Shown here: positions 25,984 to 38,739 of the stretch, piece by piece | Numbering within the stretch: position 1 is the first letter of the stretch | Layout of the letters: each line of letters begins with the position of its first letter | DNA from: Syngnathus acus | Lineage: Eukaryota; Chordata; Actinopteri; Syngnathiformes; Syngnathidae | Reading direction: 5' to 3' | Assembly: GCF_901709675.1 (NCBI RefSeq) | Contig: NC_051098.1 | Span: 11,684,918 to 11,748,917, forward strand | Length of the DNA stretch: 64,000 bases | Made by a program: the position numbers and the translations under genes | Notes under the pieces: model-generated | Told to the model about the DNA's origin: nothing | Database searches by the model: none | The model's input: only the letters and a program-made list of their open reading frames with translations

Positions 25984-27147
25984 ACTCAGATGAAATATTA
26001 GCAGACTAAACTGTCCCCATCATGAAACCTGTGTTCTGGCAGGTCACAAATTTAAGCAGTCTGATATTAAACAAACACAAAGAACCACTAATATTCACTG
26101 ACCAATGAGGAGTGCTAAAAATATTTTGCTAATTTACAATATTAACGATTCTGCTGCACCATCAGCTTATGTGGCCTTGAGTGATTTATTGCGCTGTCAT
26201 CATCAATACCTACTTTTGTCAATTAGAAACCAATTCATCATGATGAGTGAGCAAGCTCTTTCAAAGCAAAAAAATCCTTGGCAATGTTTTGATCACAGCG
26301 CTAGTCACAATTATCAGCAATTTTGACACAATTGTGAGCTCTGCCAAGCTCTGCCGGTGAGCCTTGCTAATGAGATGTCATTATGCGAGCCAAATGGCCA
26401 GTCAAAAACCACGGACGCTCGCTCGCTGGAATTAAAACAAACGTTGGAGGGTGATCGAAGATGTGCAGCAGCGGGATTCAGACTGACATACATTTATGTA
26501 ATATATTTGCGTAATTGTCAAGGTTGGAAAGGAAAAGGGAAGCAATTTGCTCCGGCTGAGTCAGAATACAAAGCAACAGAATGCTTCCTAATTTACTCCT
26601 CCGTGAATGTCTTGTCATCTCCTTTTAAAATAAATGTCGCTGTGATTGGCTTCCGAATATTTGGAATCAGAAGGTTTGCCATCTACAGCAACTCAGAAGC
26701 CTCATGAAGCAGATTCGGCTTGATACATTCCAGTTTCTTATGTTGGTTTGCTCCGTCGAGGCCGCACTTTTAACTGGTTGCAGGACAGAGCCACCCGTGT
26801 CAAACACCGTGTGTGCATCATAGACTACACTGATTATAGCAGACAGTCTTTCTGGATTTCCCAGGAGACCGTGCAGCATAAAGAGGTGAACGCGGCATGC
26901 CCCCCCGTGATACCGCCGCCATCTGCTAGGCCACCATTGATTTTTACAGTGTGTGGTTGAAAACATGTGGACATTCCAAAGACCTGCATTCCATTCTTGA
27001 CTCTGTGAATGTCTTGTTGTTTCCTCCTAATGAGAATAACATACTTTAGAATATATCTTCAAAGATAATATCCATTAATTGGTATTGTAACACCACCAGA
27101 TGCTAATCGTTGGCTCATCTCGTATGTTAGCATTAAGTAGTAGAATG
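25984..27147. other. Noncoding DNA
   Basis: No exon or repeat was recognised. A 116-codon open frame (26357-26707) has no domain or splice context. Confidence 0.5.
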
Positions 27148-27544
27148 TACCGTATTTTCCGGACTATAAGGCGCACCTAAAAACCTATAATTTTCTCAAA
27201 AGCCGACAGTGCGCCTTATAGTCTGGTGCGTCTTATATATGGACCAAATTCCTAAATTTAAACTGGCCCGAAGCATTGTGTGATGAAATTAATCATAAGT
27301 GGCCCGCTGAAGACTATGAGTCATGAATCAAAAAAACTATGGATCATTATTTTGTGATTATAAAGTCATTTGTTTCGTCTGAAGTTGAAATACTGATTTG
27401 ATTTGGATTAAAAATCTGACATGATGCATTAATAGTGCGCCTTATCGTCCGGGTGCCTTATATAAGGACGGAGTTTTAAAATGGGCCATTCATTGAAGGT
27501 GCGCCTTATAGTCCGGTGCGCCTTATAGTCCAGAAAATACGATA
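27148..27544. mobile_element. TATAAGGCGCACC-type MITE, copy 4 (397 bp)
   Basis: It starts TACCGTATTTTCCGGACTAT and ends TAGTCCAGAAAATACGATA. The core matches copy 2 (ATTCCTAAATTTAAACTGGC, GACTATGAGTCATGAATC, TCTGACATGATGCAT), so copies 2 and 4 form one subfamily. Confidence 0.82.
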
Positions 27545-29023
27545 ATTGTGATTCGTTGAAATTTAATTAAGAGTGTAAACAGCTTGACTTTTGGAAGAAC
27601 TGTTCACTATAGCTGCAAGATTACTACATTTTGTGAAGTCAGATACGTTGAGTTTGACAATCACAAACATTTACTCGCAACTCACAGCAAAAGTGAGCTT
27701 GACTTGGCTCTTATTTTGAAAATCCTGTCACTCGTATCTGTAGCACCACTGTTTATTGCAGCCCCATTAATGAGAGGATTTTGTTTTTAGAAAATGTGAG
27801 CGTTGATTTTAGTTGTGTCATCTTGAAATCACTGGTGTATGGCTTCCAAACTAGAATCTCTAGGGTGAGTGACTGATGGCTGATCTGAGGGAGATCTGCT
27901 GATCTGCTGTGTGAGAGAGAGGAAAAAAAAATCCCAATGCATCTAACTGAAGTTGTGCTTCAAAAAGCCATGTTTCCACATTACGTGGGAGTTTTATTTT
28001 ATTTGTTTTGCACATGTCAAGGCTGGTTTTCTAGAGTGTCTCATCTGAAGTAACAAAATCTGGTCGAGCGAGAAAAAGAGTGCTTGATGTAGCTGCCCAC
28101 CATTGCTTGCTTTACATTATTCATGAAAACAAAAAGAAACCTTCAAGTTGACAATGTGAGATACCGTGGCTCCATATTCGCACAATTTGACCATTTGGAG
28201 TGGCTGGAATATCAGAATTTAAAGTGCTGAAAAACAAACATTCCAATAAAAAGGATTAGAAAATTTGCTCACGCATCCCAAAAGTCATGTTTTGTGAACA
28301 TCAAATTTGTGGGTTCTCTTAGCCAATTTGTACAAACTAAATCTATGTCTATTCAAGTGAAATATATTTATATAACATTTAATCACAAAAGTCTCAAAAG
28401 ATTTCAATATAATTACTTTTTATTGAGCTGTGCATAAACAGCATGTGACTGAGAAAAATGTTATTTATAGTATTTATTAACAATGGATTTAAGGACTCGG
28501 CGTGCTTGCGTGTCTATTTTGGAATGGCAAATGTGAAGCAGATTTATTTTTTTGACTTTTTAAGAGTGCAAATCTTGACATGCACGCATTATTTCCTGGC
28601 AAAGGGAGGTTAATAGCAACCAAAAGACCACTCAAAATCTACTCGGTCATGTTGCTTGCTCAGCGAAACAAACAAGCTGGATAGTACGTTAAATCTTTGT
28701 TTAATAACTTTACATTCCCTTCAACGGACCGGAACATTAGCATGACAAAGTATTTGACATAGTAAATTAGCCTTTTATCTGCTCTCTCCCTCTGGCTTTT
28801 GTGTTATAAAGCAGCAAGTTCATTCAGTTTCAATGGAGGGATGGCATTTTGCCCAAGTCAACACTTCCAAAGTGTGGCATTTAAACATTCAGCACCCCGA
28901 GAGGGAGCCTCTCGTTATCATCAGCGGCAACAGCGCTACTTTCGAGTATGTTGTAAAATATAGTACACCCACACCGCCTGTTCATTTAAATCTTTTTACG
29001 ATATATCTCCTGAGCATCTATTG
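27545..29023. other. Noncoding DNA
   Basis: No exon or known repeat was recognised. A short run of A near 27923-27931 is the only simple sequence of note. Confidence 0.5.
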
Positions 29024-29125
29024 CACCGGTGACAAACTTAAGGCCCGAAGGCCACATGTGTTCCCCTCGCATCATTTTATGTGGCCTGCAAAAGCAAATC
29101 ATGGGCGCCAGTATTTAAAATCTTC
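29024..29125 (+). mobile_element. hAT-like nonautonomous repeat, copy D, 5' fragment
   Basis: CACCGGTGACAAACTTAAGG, CCCGAAGGCC, CATCATTTTATGTGGCC and GCAAAAGCAAATCATGGGC match the left end of copy A or F. The rest of the element is missing or unrecognisable. Confidence 0.6.
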
Positions 29126-30262
29126 ATTTGTGATAAATGATGATTGATTATTTTTTGGTGAACAAACTCCAAATGACAGTTAAAAAAAAAACATCCCATT
29201 GACGGGCTTGTATCTAAAAAAAACTTGTAAGTCAAGTCACCCGCATCTGATGTTCAGGCAATGTTAAGTTTTGTAAACAAGTAAAAAAAGTCCATCTTGT
29301 CACTTTTCATGCTACCATCTCCTATCCAAAGCATTGTCACTGACAGACTTTGGCATCCAACCCCAATGTGTGCTCCCACTTTGTGTTCCAGCTAATATTG
29401 TTTCTGAGGATTGGAGCCAAACAGATATCACACGTTGAGTGCATCCATTAAAATGCTGCAGTGTACTCCAGCTAACATCAGCAGACAGAGGGCACTGGCA
29501 AAAACTACCTTACTTCATAAAGTCCGTGAGGGGACCATAAATAACAGAACACACTTTTTCAAACTGCCTTTATATGGCGACACAATACGCACGCTTCCTT
29601 TGGGTCCGGCCTTTTGTCGGGCAGAATGAAAATACATTTGGATTATCGGTTTAGATAAGATATAGCAATTTCAAGCTTCATTCAGACACCCGAGGTTCAA
29701 TTAAGCTTCATTTTTGAGTACAACTGAAACATAACATATTTGTGCCACTTCGTTTAATTTGTTTTATTTTGCTTCAGCCAACGTGAAAGCACCCTTAAAC
29801 TAAGCACACGGCTGCTCCTGCCAGAGTAAGACTTGTCGTCCACCATTCCGAGCTGACTAATGTGCCCATTTGCTGTGTGTTCCAGCATTGATCGAGATGC
29901 AAACGAAGCATACCTCATACATAATTTGGTAGTACAGCTATTACAAGGCCAAGGATTATTGCACAGTTTATGTTCCGCAACTGGTAGTTTTGGCTCACCT
30001 TGCAAAATGAATATGCAAGAAGTAGAACTATCAGAATATATTAGTATACAGAGAGTTGGTCAGTGCGTTTGTGCATGAGGCTTAAATTAAAATTCACACC
30101 TCATTCAAAACGTCTCTCTCTGGGGGTTTCCGTGACTGCAACGTCCAGAAAAGCTCACCCAGGTACTGCAGTATCGACAAGGCCTTCAGAAATGCCTTCC
30201 ATTGTTTTTGTGCCACGTGAGGTGTGTCAAAAAAGTTCCAGGACCGGTGTCACAAAAAGGTG
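29126..30262. other. Noncoding DNA
   Basis: No supported exon. A TTTTGCAAG|GTGAGCC minus-strand site near 29997 resembles a donor but has no convincing partner. Confidence 0.45.
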
Positions 30263-30495
30263 TACCGTATTTTCCGCACTATAAGGCACACTTCAATGAA
30301 TGGCGCATTTTAAAACTTTGTCCGTATATATAAGATACTATATACATTTGGCCCACGGGCCGGACTTTGGACACGCCTGCTGCAGTGGCTCAGTAATGGT
30401 CCATATATAAAGCGCACCTGATTATAAGGCGCACTGTCGGCTTTTGAGAAAATTGGAGGTTTTTAGGTGCGCCTTATAGTACGGAAAATACAGTA
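30263..30495. mobile_element. TATAAGGCGCACC-type MITE, copy 5 (233 bp, mosaic core)
   Basis: It begins TACCGTATTTTCCGCACTAT and ends TAGTACGGAAAATACAGTA. Read on the minus strand its core is TGAGCCACTGCAGCAGGCGT then GTCCAAAGTCCGGCCC, the same hAT-like insert at the same junction as copy 1. It lies inverted relative to copy 1. Confidence 0.8.
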
Positions 30496-33400
30496 CTTCA
30501 AATCCAAACTCTAAGGGGTAAGGTAAGTTTATAAAAATATTTATTTTTCAACACCAGCCCTGGAACTTCTCTGATATATCTTCTATATTGTATTTGCAAA
30601 TCTTGCATATGCCTGATAGAATACTGGTCAGCTTCCAAGGAAATGGATTTTAGTGACCTGAGATCTGGCATTCAGAAAAGATTTTCAGTGCAATATAACA
30701 CTTGGAGCTCCAGGTGCCATTCATTATTGTGTGGATGAGAGCAAAAGCTTTTACTGCATCTTAATGTAAGTTTTTCGGAAGAGTCTATAAATAGCCTTAG
30801 AAGTTGAAAACACTGCAGTGGGGCGGTGCAAAGGTTAATGTATCAGAGATCTCTCTTGCCTTTCTTCAATCAAGGAACTTGGGACCTCAAGGACGCTAAG
30901 CTGTTTGGTACATCTCAGACTAAAAGGAGTCTTTGGAAAAAAATGACATGCAGTTCAGCTGAAGTCAAAATGGAACAAAAGGGCGGAAAATTGTGCTAAT
31001 GTAAATTGTGCCTTGTGGCACATCGTAGACACTTGAGTTCACAAAGAAACTGTGCCTTGATATTATATAATTGCTGAACTTGATTTAGCACTCCAGTCCC
31101 AGTTTTTAGATTCAAACGATGATGTCATAAAGCGGAAAAAGCAGGATAATTAAAACACACCAAGCTGTCTTTAGAGAACACATGAGACAAGTATAACATC
31201 CCTTCCCAGAGTTAAGCTTTGGACTCAGAGCGGGGGCTTCTGGACTCACACGAGAGCAGGTCCAGCATGCAAAATGAGAACGGAAGCCATGAGAACAAAA
31301 GTTGCTTAGCATAGCTTAGCATAAGATTTTAGACATTACGCATGCAATGTAAACATGGTCCATATTCAGTTATGGTGCTCATGAGGAGCGACTTGAGTAA
31401 TGATGCGGGGCTCAATCATCCCACTAATCATTCATTCCTATTTTTTTTCCCCTCACTCATGACTCCTTGCTTTGACCCATTCAAACATTTTAATGCAGCC
31501 ATTTATTACACCATCACCTATCAATCTCAGCAGCAATATCAATTAATCGTGATCATTCGAGCTGTCAATCTGAAAGTCTTTCAAGGCTAAAAGCAATTTG
31601 CTGCTAGCCTGATTGTCGTACATCACAAATAATGTTCTGCTACCCTCAAACGTGAGAGTGGAAAAGGTACGGCGAATCCAATCTCTTAGCCACGGGTCAA
31701 TCAGTAACGATGCCTTGCAACTTTTGAAGTACAGAAGACGATATCATTCATATGCGAGATTCTAAGCAGAGTTGGCCAGGCTGTACGCCGTATTCCTCAC
31801 TCCTCAGGCACCATTCACATTAGCTTTCTTATCAATCCAATTAGCTGCTTCTGCTGTGAGCAGCTCATGGCACTGCAGAGGAGAGCTGCATTAAGCCGCG
31901 TCAAGCTTTATGTAGAACCAAAGTGGTGATCTGAATTGTAGGGGGAGGAGACTATCGCACAATCAATCAAGCTGATGGAGAGACTTACACAGGATAAGTA
32001 AAATAATTCTAAAAAAGATCTTTAGGTCTGCATGAACCAGTTGAAAATGTAAAAGTACCCTTAAGCACTGACGTGACTGATGTTATAACTAATGCCTATA
32101 GTCTTCACGACATGGATCACCAGCGACCCATGGGAGATCAAGCTAGCTTGACAAATGGGTCTCGAGGTCTCCTAGAAGGCAACCAAACTTAAAGGGTTAG
32201 CAAACTGGAACAAATGGGGCATTCAGTAATCACGGTTTATGGTATTAATAATTAACCTTGGCTATCAATTAATCAGCGTTAAAATTGTACAAGCGCAACA
32301 CGCCACAATTGGTCTTAACCGCCATGATTTCATTTTTAAAAATACATTGAACATTTTCTTGTAGGATAACTCCAAATTATTCAAACGGAAAATATGTAAT
32401 ATTTGGTTAGAAAAAGAAAAAAAAAAGTAAATATGAGCTTAATTTCATGTTACTGCAAAACGGGCCTTATTTGGGTTTGGAGCTAGTAACTCCTAGCATT
32501 AGCACCCGTTTAAATATTTAAAGCTGTCTGTGTGTGGTGAAATAAAGAAAACAAATCACCCTTAAAGAGTTAATAGTTGACCACCATGTCGTTAACCCAT
32601 CAAAAAGTAATATTGCCTGAAAGTGAATGGATGGGCTAATATATAAACATGATGGTGGTGGATCTCAGGGACAGAGGAGATTGTGCTAATCAATCTAATG
32701 CCTCTCCTACCGCAGTAATCATTTCCACAGGCAACATGGCACCTCATTATGCTGATTCACTCATGGTGTCAGTCAAATTCAGGACATTCACATCAAGCCT
32801 CGGCTGCATCATGCATGCAAACAACAGGTATCCAGATACAGAAATAGCACCAATGTATTTCATTCCTATTTTGTCAGGAAAACATACCCAGACCGACAAC
32901 TCAACAAGGGTCACTGTGCGACCTTTCAACCACCCCTAAATCCACCTCAATATACTGTATATGCAAATGCAAAGTGGCTGTTCTCCAATAGGCTATGAAA
33001 ACGGGGTAATTTAAAAAAATGCCACACCATGAAGACGAGATGAGAGAAGGCGAAGAACAGAAGCGTCATTTAATGGACATCACTGGAACCTCAATCTATC
33101 CAGCTATAGGAGTCTCTCCTCTTGGGAAAACTGAACTCTAACCAAGTCTCCTGCAATGACTAATAGTCTGCAAAAAGAAAAGAAGGTAGAGACTAAAAAT
33201 AACCACAGAGTGACATTACGTGATCTTTTACCCGATATTTTTGCTCAATAAGAAAACCATTTGTTGTTTCCTCCATCTTGTCTCTTTCTCTAGCTACTCT
33301 CCATCAGATAAAAGAAAGAAGGTCTCACATGTCCCCTGGACATTTTAATTAGCTGGTCTTTAATTCAGCCTGACCCCCTTTCAACTGTGATCAACCAGTG

Positions 33401-33963
33401 AGAGCATTGATAAGGACCTGCCATTCACAATAAAGCAGCAGTATAACCCAAAAGCAAATCTGTCTCTCTCGTATTTGTCGACGCTGTCCAACTGTGCCAT
33501 CGCAGGAGATTTGCCCAAGGCTGAGTGCAAACTAAAAAGACAATGACAATATGGCACGTGAGCTACGCTCATTCATGTCTGCTCTCCATTTATGACAGCG
33601 TGGGCTGAAACCGGGTAGCAGAGCAATGTGCCTGATTTTTAATTGTCGGGGGGGGTTTGTGAAAGCAGAATTAATGCGGGATTGTTTTTGGATTTCATTC
33701 CTGAAGGCAGGCACAATGTCGTGAAACAAACACCAGCCTTGGGTTTAATGAGGCCCAGTGAAACCAAAAATAACTTCTACCAAAATAAAACATCTGAAGA
33801 GTAAAAAAATAAATAAATAAAAAATACAGCAGGTTATGTTTTAATTTCATCCTGTTCTATTTGCAACCTTTAAGTCACAAAAAGACTTTTTGGTGCTTTG
33901 ATACCTCTAATTGCAAAAATGGTGACTCAATAAAATAATGAGCTCAGTTTGCATAGGCCTGCT
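30496..33963. other. Noncoding DNA
   Basis: No exon or known repeat was recognised. The stretch around 31790-31930 is less AT-rich and of mixed composition, as conserved noncoding elements often are, but this cannot be judged without alignment. Confidence 0.45.
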
Positions 33964-34200
33964 GTCAGACTCAAAGTCAAAGTCTTCTTTATTGTCAATT
34001 TCTTCACATGCCAAGACACAAAGAAATCGAAATTACGTTCCCACTATCCCACGGTGACAAGACATAGTACACAATATACATACAAGTAAACAACACAAAA
34101 AATATAAACAAGAAGGCACAAACAAAGAATAAATAAGAGTGATGAAGGAATAATAAATAAACAAATAACATAATAAATAAGAGGAGCAAAAATATTCTGT
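33964..34200 (-). mobile_element. Retroposon 3' tail fragment
   Basis: The plus strand reads CTCAAAGTCAAAGTC then TTCTTTATTGTCAATTTCT, CACATGCCAAGACACAAAG, AAATCGAAATTACG and CCCACGGTGACAAGACATAG, followed by A-rich DNA. I recognise this as a common teleost interspersed sequence. The (GACTTT)n end on the minus strand is typical of a LINE/SINE 3' terminus, so the element is oriented leftward. Exact family uncertain. Confidence 0.55.
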
Positions 34201-34780
34201 TTTTGAGACCATCACCTGGCTCTCCAAAATACAAGAGGAATATATTTGCAGATCAGATCAGGTTCGATTTAAAAACTGGGATACAGATCAGGCATGCAAA
34301 GTGAGCCACAGAGAAAAGCTCAAGACAAATCCTCAGCCAACTGAGTTTTGCATGGCTACCCTCAGTGTGTGCCATTAGCCTTACAGGAAGGAGCAAGAGA
34401 AACCCCCCGCCCCATCCAAAACTAAATATTCACCTGATAAAACTCGAGATGAAACAAAGACGGCAAAACTGCATAGAAGTGTTGCGTTTAAGTTTGTTTG
34501 ATCGTCACACTGACAACACATGTTCTGATTCCTCCGACTACAGCATATTCCCACTCGGATATCATGTCTTTTTCCCAAATTTTTCTCCCACATTTTTTTT
34601 CTCCCCTAAATCCTCCACCACATACCCGTCCGTCTTTGCCTGAGACTCCACATTGCGTCTTATCCGTCTCGGTTGAGCCTCGTGCGTCTTAAAATTTCTC
34701 TCTGTTGGTTTTCGTTCCTCTCTTATTTTTATTTTTACTTCTTTTCATTGAAACCTCTTGAGTGTTCTGCATCATAGCAA

Positions 34781-35000
34781 TTTATAAAAATATAACATGT
34801 ACACTATAAAATTATATATACGTACGTATATTTATTTATTTACTTATTTATTTATGTATTTATTTATTTATAATTTTATAATAGTAAATTTTTAATTCAG
34901 AAAAATACATATACAATTTATAAAAATATATATTTTATAAAATTTTCATATATATATATATATATATAATAGAAATAAAATAAGTCATATATATATAAAA
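34781..35000. repeat. AT-rich microsatellite block
   Basis: (TTTA)n at about 34829-34872, then TATAAAA/TTTTATA words, then a pure (AT)n run at about 34949-34968. Almost no G or C over 200 bases. Confidence 0.85.
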
Positions 35001-37547
35001 TTGAGTTTGTATTAACTTATGCAGTGATGTTACTCCATAAAGCTCAATAATTGATACTTTCGGCATATATCACTGTTTGCGGGCAATAAAACAAAACAGA
35101 CCAAGAAGGAGAGAAAGCCTTGAACAAACGAGTCCTGGTTGATTTTAATTACCAGACATAAATTTAGTTAATTTGAACCTATCACTTGAAAACATCGCTC
35201 ACAATTAATTGCCAATTTTGAGAATCGGACTTTTTGGTATATTGTATTGCTGCAGCTGATTCCAACTCAGTGTCCTCCAGCGCAATGTCCCATTTGCCCT
35301 GTGACTGACTGCATGCAGAAAAGTGTCAAGGCAGCAAAGATGTCGCTATGCCTGCTAGGCAATATGGAACTATAATAACTTGAGCCTGAAGGCAGCGTGT
35401 ACTATGTTGTCACAATTTTCAAACGTCATGCAGCTATTCCAGTGGTATGCTTCAATCAAAATGTCAGTCAGTGGCGGATTCATTGTCTATTTTACATGAA
35501 ACTGACTTCATAATCTGTACTCATCCTTGTAAAAGTCATTTTGACTCTTTCTGGACTATGAGATTTCCCGCTTTGCCCTTCTTCCCTTAATCCACAGCCA
35601 CTTCAACACAGAATAGGCTAATATATGTCCCAGATTTACACAGCCAACACTTCCAGCGCTTCAGTCAACGTGCTCGCAAGTCGACTTTATGACCAAAAGT
35701 AAATAAAAACTTATTTCCAACATCCTGGGTTCACTATTGTGATGTTTTGAATGGATGATTGACAATAAAAGTCTCCAAGTACAAGGAAATTGCTTGTCTA
35801 TTTTTTGTCTAATAACCTCCTTGAAAAAGTTCGAGTTCAATCCCAAGTCAATTCACAAAGTCTTATTTTAGAATCAACTACAATGTGACCTGATCTGTGT
35901 CTGACTTCTCGTCATGAAAAGTTTTGCCTTGCCTTTCGTGCATTTTAACAAAAGCTCCTTTTTCATTCAATCATAATTAAACAAAAAGCAAATCCACCCT
36001 GGGCTAACCTTTATGCAGATTATAACCAGTTCATCATGTTAGCTCATTTTTCTAACATCTCCTATTGGCTATGAAGTCTAATTATTTTCTGATTTGGAAG
36101 GCACAAAAAAGCTGAAGAATATAAGCTAAGTATTTGTCGTAAAATCCACTTCCACTTGACATGCAGTATACAACCGCCGTTGTTTAATATTATTCCACAA
36201 ACGCACCGAAGCCTAATAAGCTCCAGCTCCGCCACTATCCCCGTTGAGTAAATAAACGCTGCAGGCCACCACAAGTATGACATTCGCATTTTCCTAAATA
36301 TTCTCTGTTTGTTTCTCTTTGAAAAGTAATTGGCTAAGCAGCGACAGCCCTCGCAGAGTACAGGTGGCGAGCCGTGATCTCTTCAGCCATCCTGTGAAAG
36401 TTCTTTGGCCCTGGGCGTACTGGCACTGCCAGAGTCCTCGTACCTGTCTGCCTGAGTAATCTGCCAGGGAGCAGACAAACATCAGTGGCTCTTATCTCCA
36501 CTTTCCAGGAGCAGTCAGGGAAGAAGCAGAGAAAGGCCACGGGGCCCGGCGGCAACCGACACCAGACTGAATTCAGCCGACACAAAAAAAAATGCAAACA
36601 GTTCATTAAATCCAAGCAGGCGCACAAATAAAATTGCATTCACAAGCACGCCAAAAACTGGGAAGAAGAGACAGCCTTCATTCAGCATTCCCCCCCCCCC
36701 CCCCCATTGAAAGACTATATAAAATGTTTTATTTGATTGCAATGCAGGTAAACATCAATGTTTACAGGCCAGGATCAATGCGACGGCACCCGGAGTGCTA
36801 CAAAGATAACGCTAATGAGCATGACACACCAGCAAGCGTCTTTCATTCCCAGCATGGCTGAGCAAAAAGGATTCACCCGACGGCAACACTAAACAGAGCG
36901 GTTGACACGTACTATGTGGGGGGGAGGGGGGGTTTGGTATTATACGCCATCTGCACCAAAGTGATAGTCAATACTTGCATCTCATGCAAGATTGCACATG
37001 TGGGCAATGAAACTGAAACCATCTCCACAAACCCATTTGCAATGTGCCAGAGTTGGTAAAAAGTCACTCTGACAGTAGTTGATTTCGCCTCGGAGAAATT
37101 TGTCTTACAGTGGGTGTTTATATTCGCGGGAGCTGCCTGTGGGAGAGTAGTAGCTTGAAAAATTATGAAAAGCATACGGTCTGTCACTTTGCACTTGCCT
37201 TCTCTTCCTACGTTAATTAAAAAGCATTTAAAGACGGCAGGACGCTAGCAGGCAGAGTTGACAAAAATTGGACTTCACTAAGAATATCGCTATTTTTGGA
37301 ATAATGTGACTTAAAGTGTAACAAGGAGTCCTACAAATAATTTAGTTACTCAAAAGCGGTACTTACCAACTCGCATCTATCTTGAGGGCTATGCATACGT
37401 GATCTGATTGGGTTGGATTTTAAGTTACTGTGGTCTCCACATGGAATGGTTGTAAAAAGATTATATCCACAAATTTAGCAAAATATTTACTCAAGTAAAA
37501 TTAACGGGGAAATTGTAGCTTATCACTATTTACCTCTGCTGACAATG
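35001..37547. other. Noncoding DNA with C and G runs
   Basis: It includes a 16-base C-run (36690-36705) and a G-rich patch (36917-36932). A less AT-rich patch at 36340-36560 contains several splice-like signals (see findings). A donor-like GAGTTG|GTAAGTACC on the minus strand lies near 37367 without a clear acceptor. Confidence 0.45.
36690..36705. repeat. Homopolymer C16
   Basis: Sixteen consecutive C on the plus strand. Such runs are prone to length error in assembly. Confidence 0.9.
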
Positions 37548-37869
37548 ACATGATTTACAGAAACTAGACAGGTAGTAGCAGGTACTATTTAAAGTACTGT
37601 ACTTGGTCACAGTGGCGTAGCTAGTAGGGGGATCGCGAGGGCACTGCCTCCCCCTGAAATTTCTGCATCTTTGGCCAAAACTCAGATGCCAAGACGTAAA
37701 TATATGAAACTAATTACATGGTTTACAGAAACTAGACAGGTAGCAGGTACTATTTAAAGTAATGTACTTGGTCACAGTGGCGTAGCTAGTAGGGGGGTCG
37801 CGGGGGCACTGCCCCCCCTGAATTATCTGCATTTTTGGCCAAAAGTCAGATGCCAAGATGTAAATATAA
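37548..37869. repeat. Diverged 168-bp tandem duplication carrying a repeat end
   Basis: A block starting ACATGATTTACAGAAACTAG at 37548 recurs at 37716 (ACATGGTTTACAGAAACTAG). Both copies contain TTGGTCACAGTGGCGTAGCT then AGTAGGGGG, GGGCACTGCC, CCCCCTGAA and ATGCCAAGA[CT]GTAAATATA. They differ by several substitutions and small indels, so the duplication is older than that at 17 kb. The CAGTGGCGTAGCTAG word is common in fish interspersed repeats. Confidence 0.9.
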
Positions 37870-38739
37870 AGAGACTCACTGTCATTACATTTGTTAGCTT
37901 GTTTTGACTGAGATTCAATGTAATGTGATTCTTTTTTTCTTAACTTGTCTCTTCAGTTGACATACCTTTTTAAAACCCTGCACTAGAAAATATTTTTTTT
38001 ATACCTTTACAGCTTGAACAAATCTATCCACTCAGTCTGTACCCCTACTTTTACCCCTCCCTGCAACAATAAACAAAAGACAATAGGTAGCAGGGTACAA
38101 GGAAGCTTTCAGGCAATGGCACATTTTGTCCTTTAAATCAGAAGCAATAAAAATGTCTTTTCCGAGAGGGCATCTTCATCTGCAGTGCACAAAAAAATAA
38201 GCGGGAGGTCAGGAAGAAAGTGAAGCTATGAGCCTGAGAGAACAGCAAAGGGGACACGACTGCAAATTCGAATGACCTCTGTTTGTGTTTGCTGCTTGCA
38301 TAAAAAAGTCGCAAGGACTGTTTTAATGGGAAGAGACGACCGAAAAAAAAGAACAAAAATAATGACGCATTTTGTCCTTTTTTGTTGTTTTGTTTGGATG
38401 CTTGAAGTTTATTTCGCCCTTGAATGAAATTATTTACAGCTGTCACAAGTCTGACAGCAACATTCCTTGTTTTGCATGGTCACTAAAAAAAAACACTCGC
38501 TGATCTCACCTTGGATTGTGTTGAATAATTCAGAAAAATTGATACCATGGTTTGGGGGGAGAAAAAAAAAAAGTCAATTAAGTTGTTTGGTAGAATTCCA
38601 TATCGCAGCTGTCGCCTTCGTAGGCACACGTCCAAACATTGCCATCTTATCAATTGTAAAGCTCCAGCGCTTCCTGGTGCTGTCAATCCCCAAATGTGAA
38701 GTTTGAAAAACGATAAGGAAGACAGCAACATCTTCTTAC
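37870..38739. other. Noncoding DNA
   Basis: No exon or repeat family was recognised between the tandem duplication and the UTR exon. A-runs occur near 38344 and 38563-38571. Confidence 0.5.

Larger units (their letters stand above)
7180..38739 (-). other. Inferred large 5' UTR intron
   Basis: This interval is bounded by the donor at 38739-38738 and the acceptor at 7181-7180, both minus strand, and would be about 31.6 kb long. Its contents, listed separately, are MITEs, hAT-like repeats, tandem duplications, simple repeats and a CpG cluster. The intron exists only if the two exons are spliced together, which is inference. Long 5' introns are usual for vertebrate kainate receptor genes. Confidence 0.35.
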
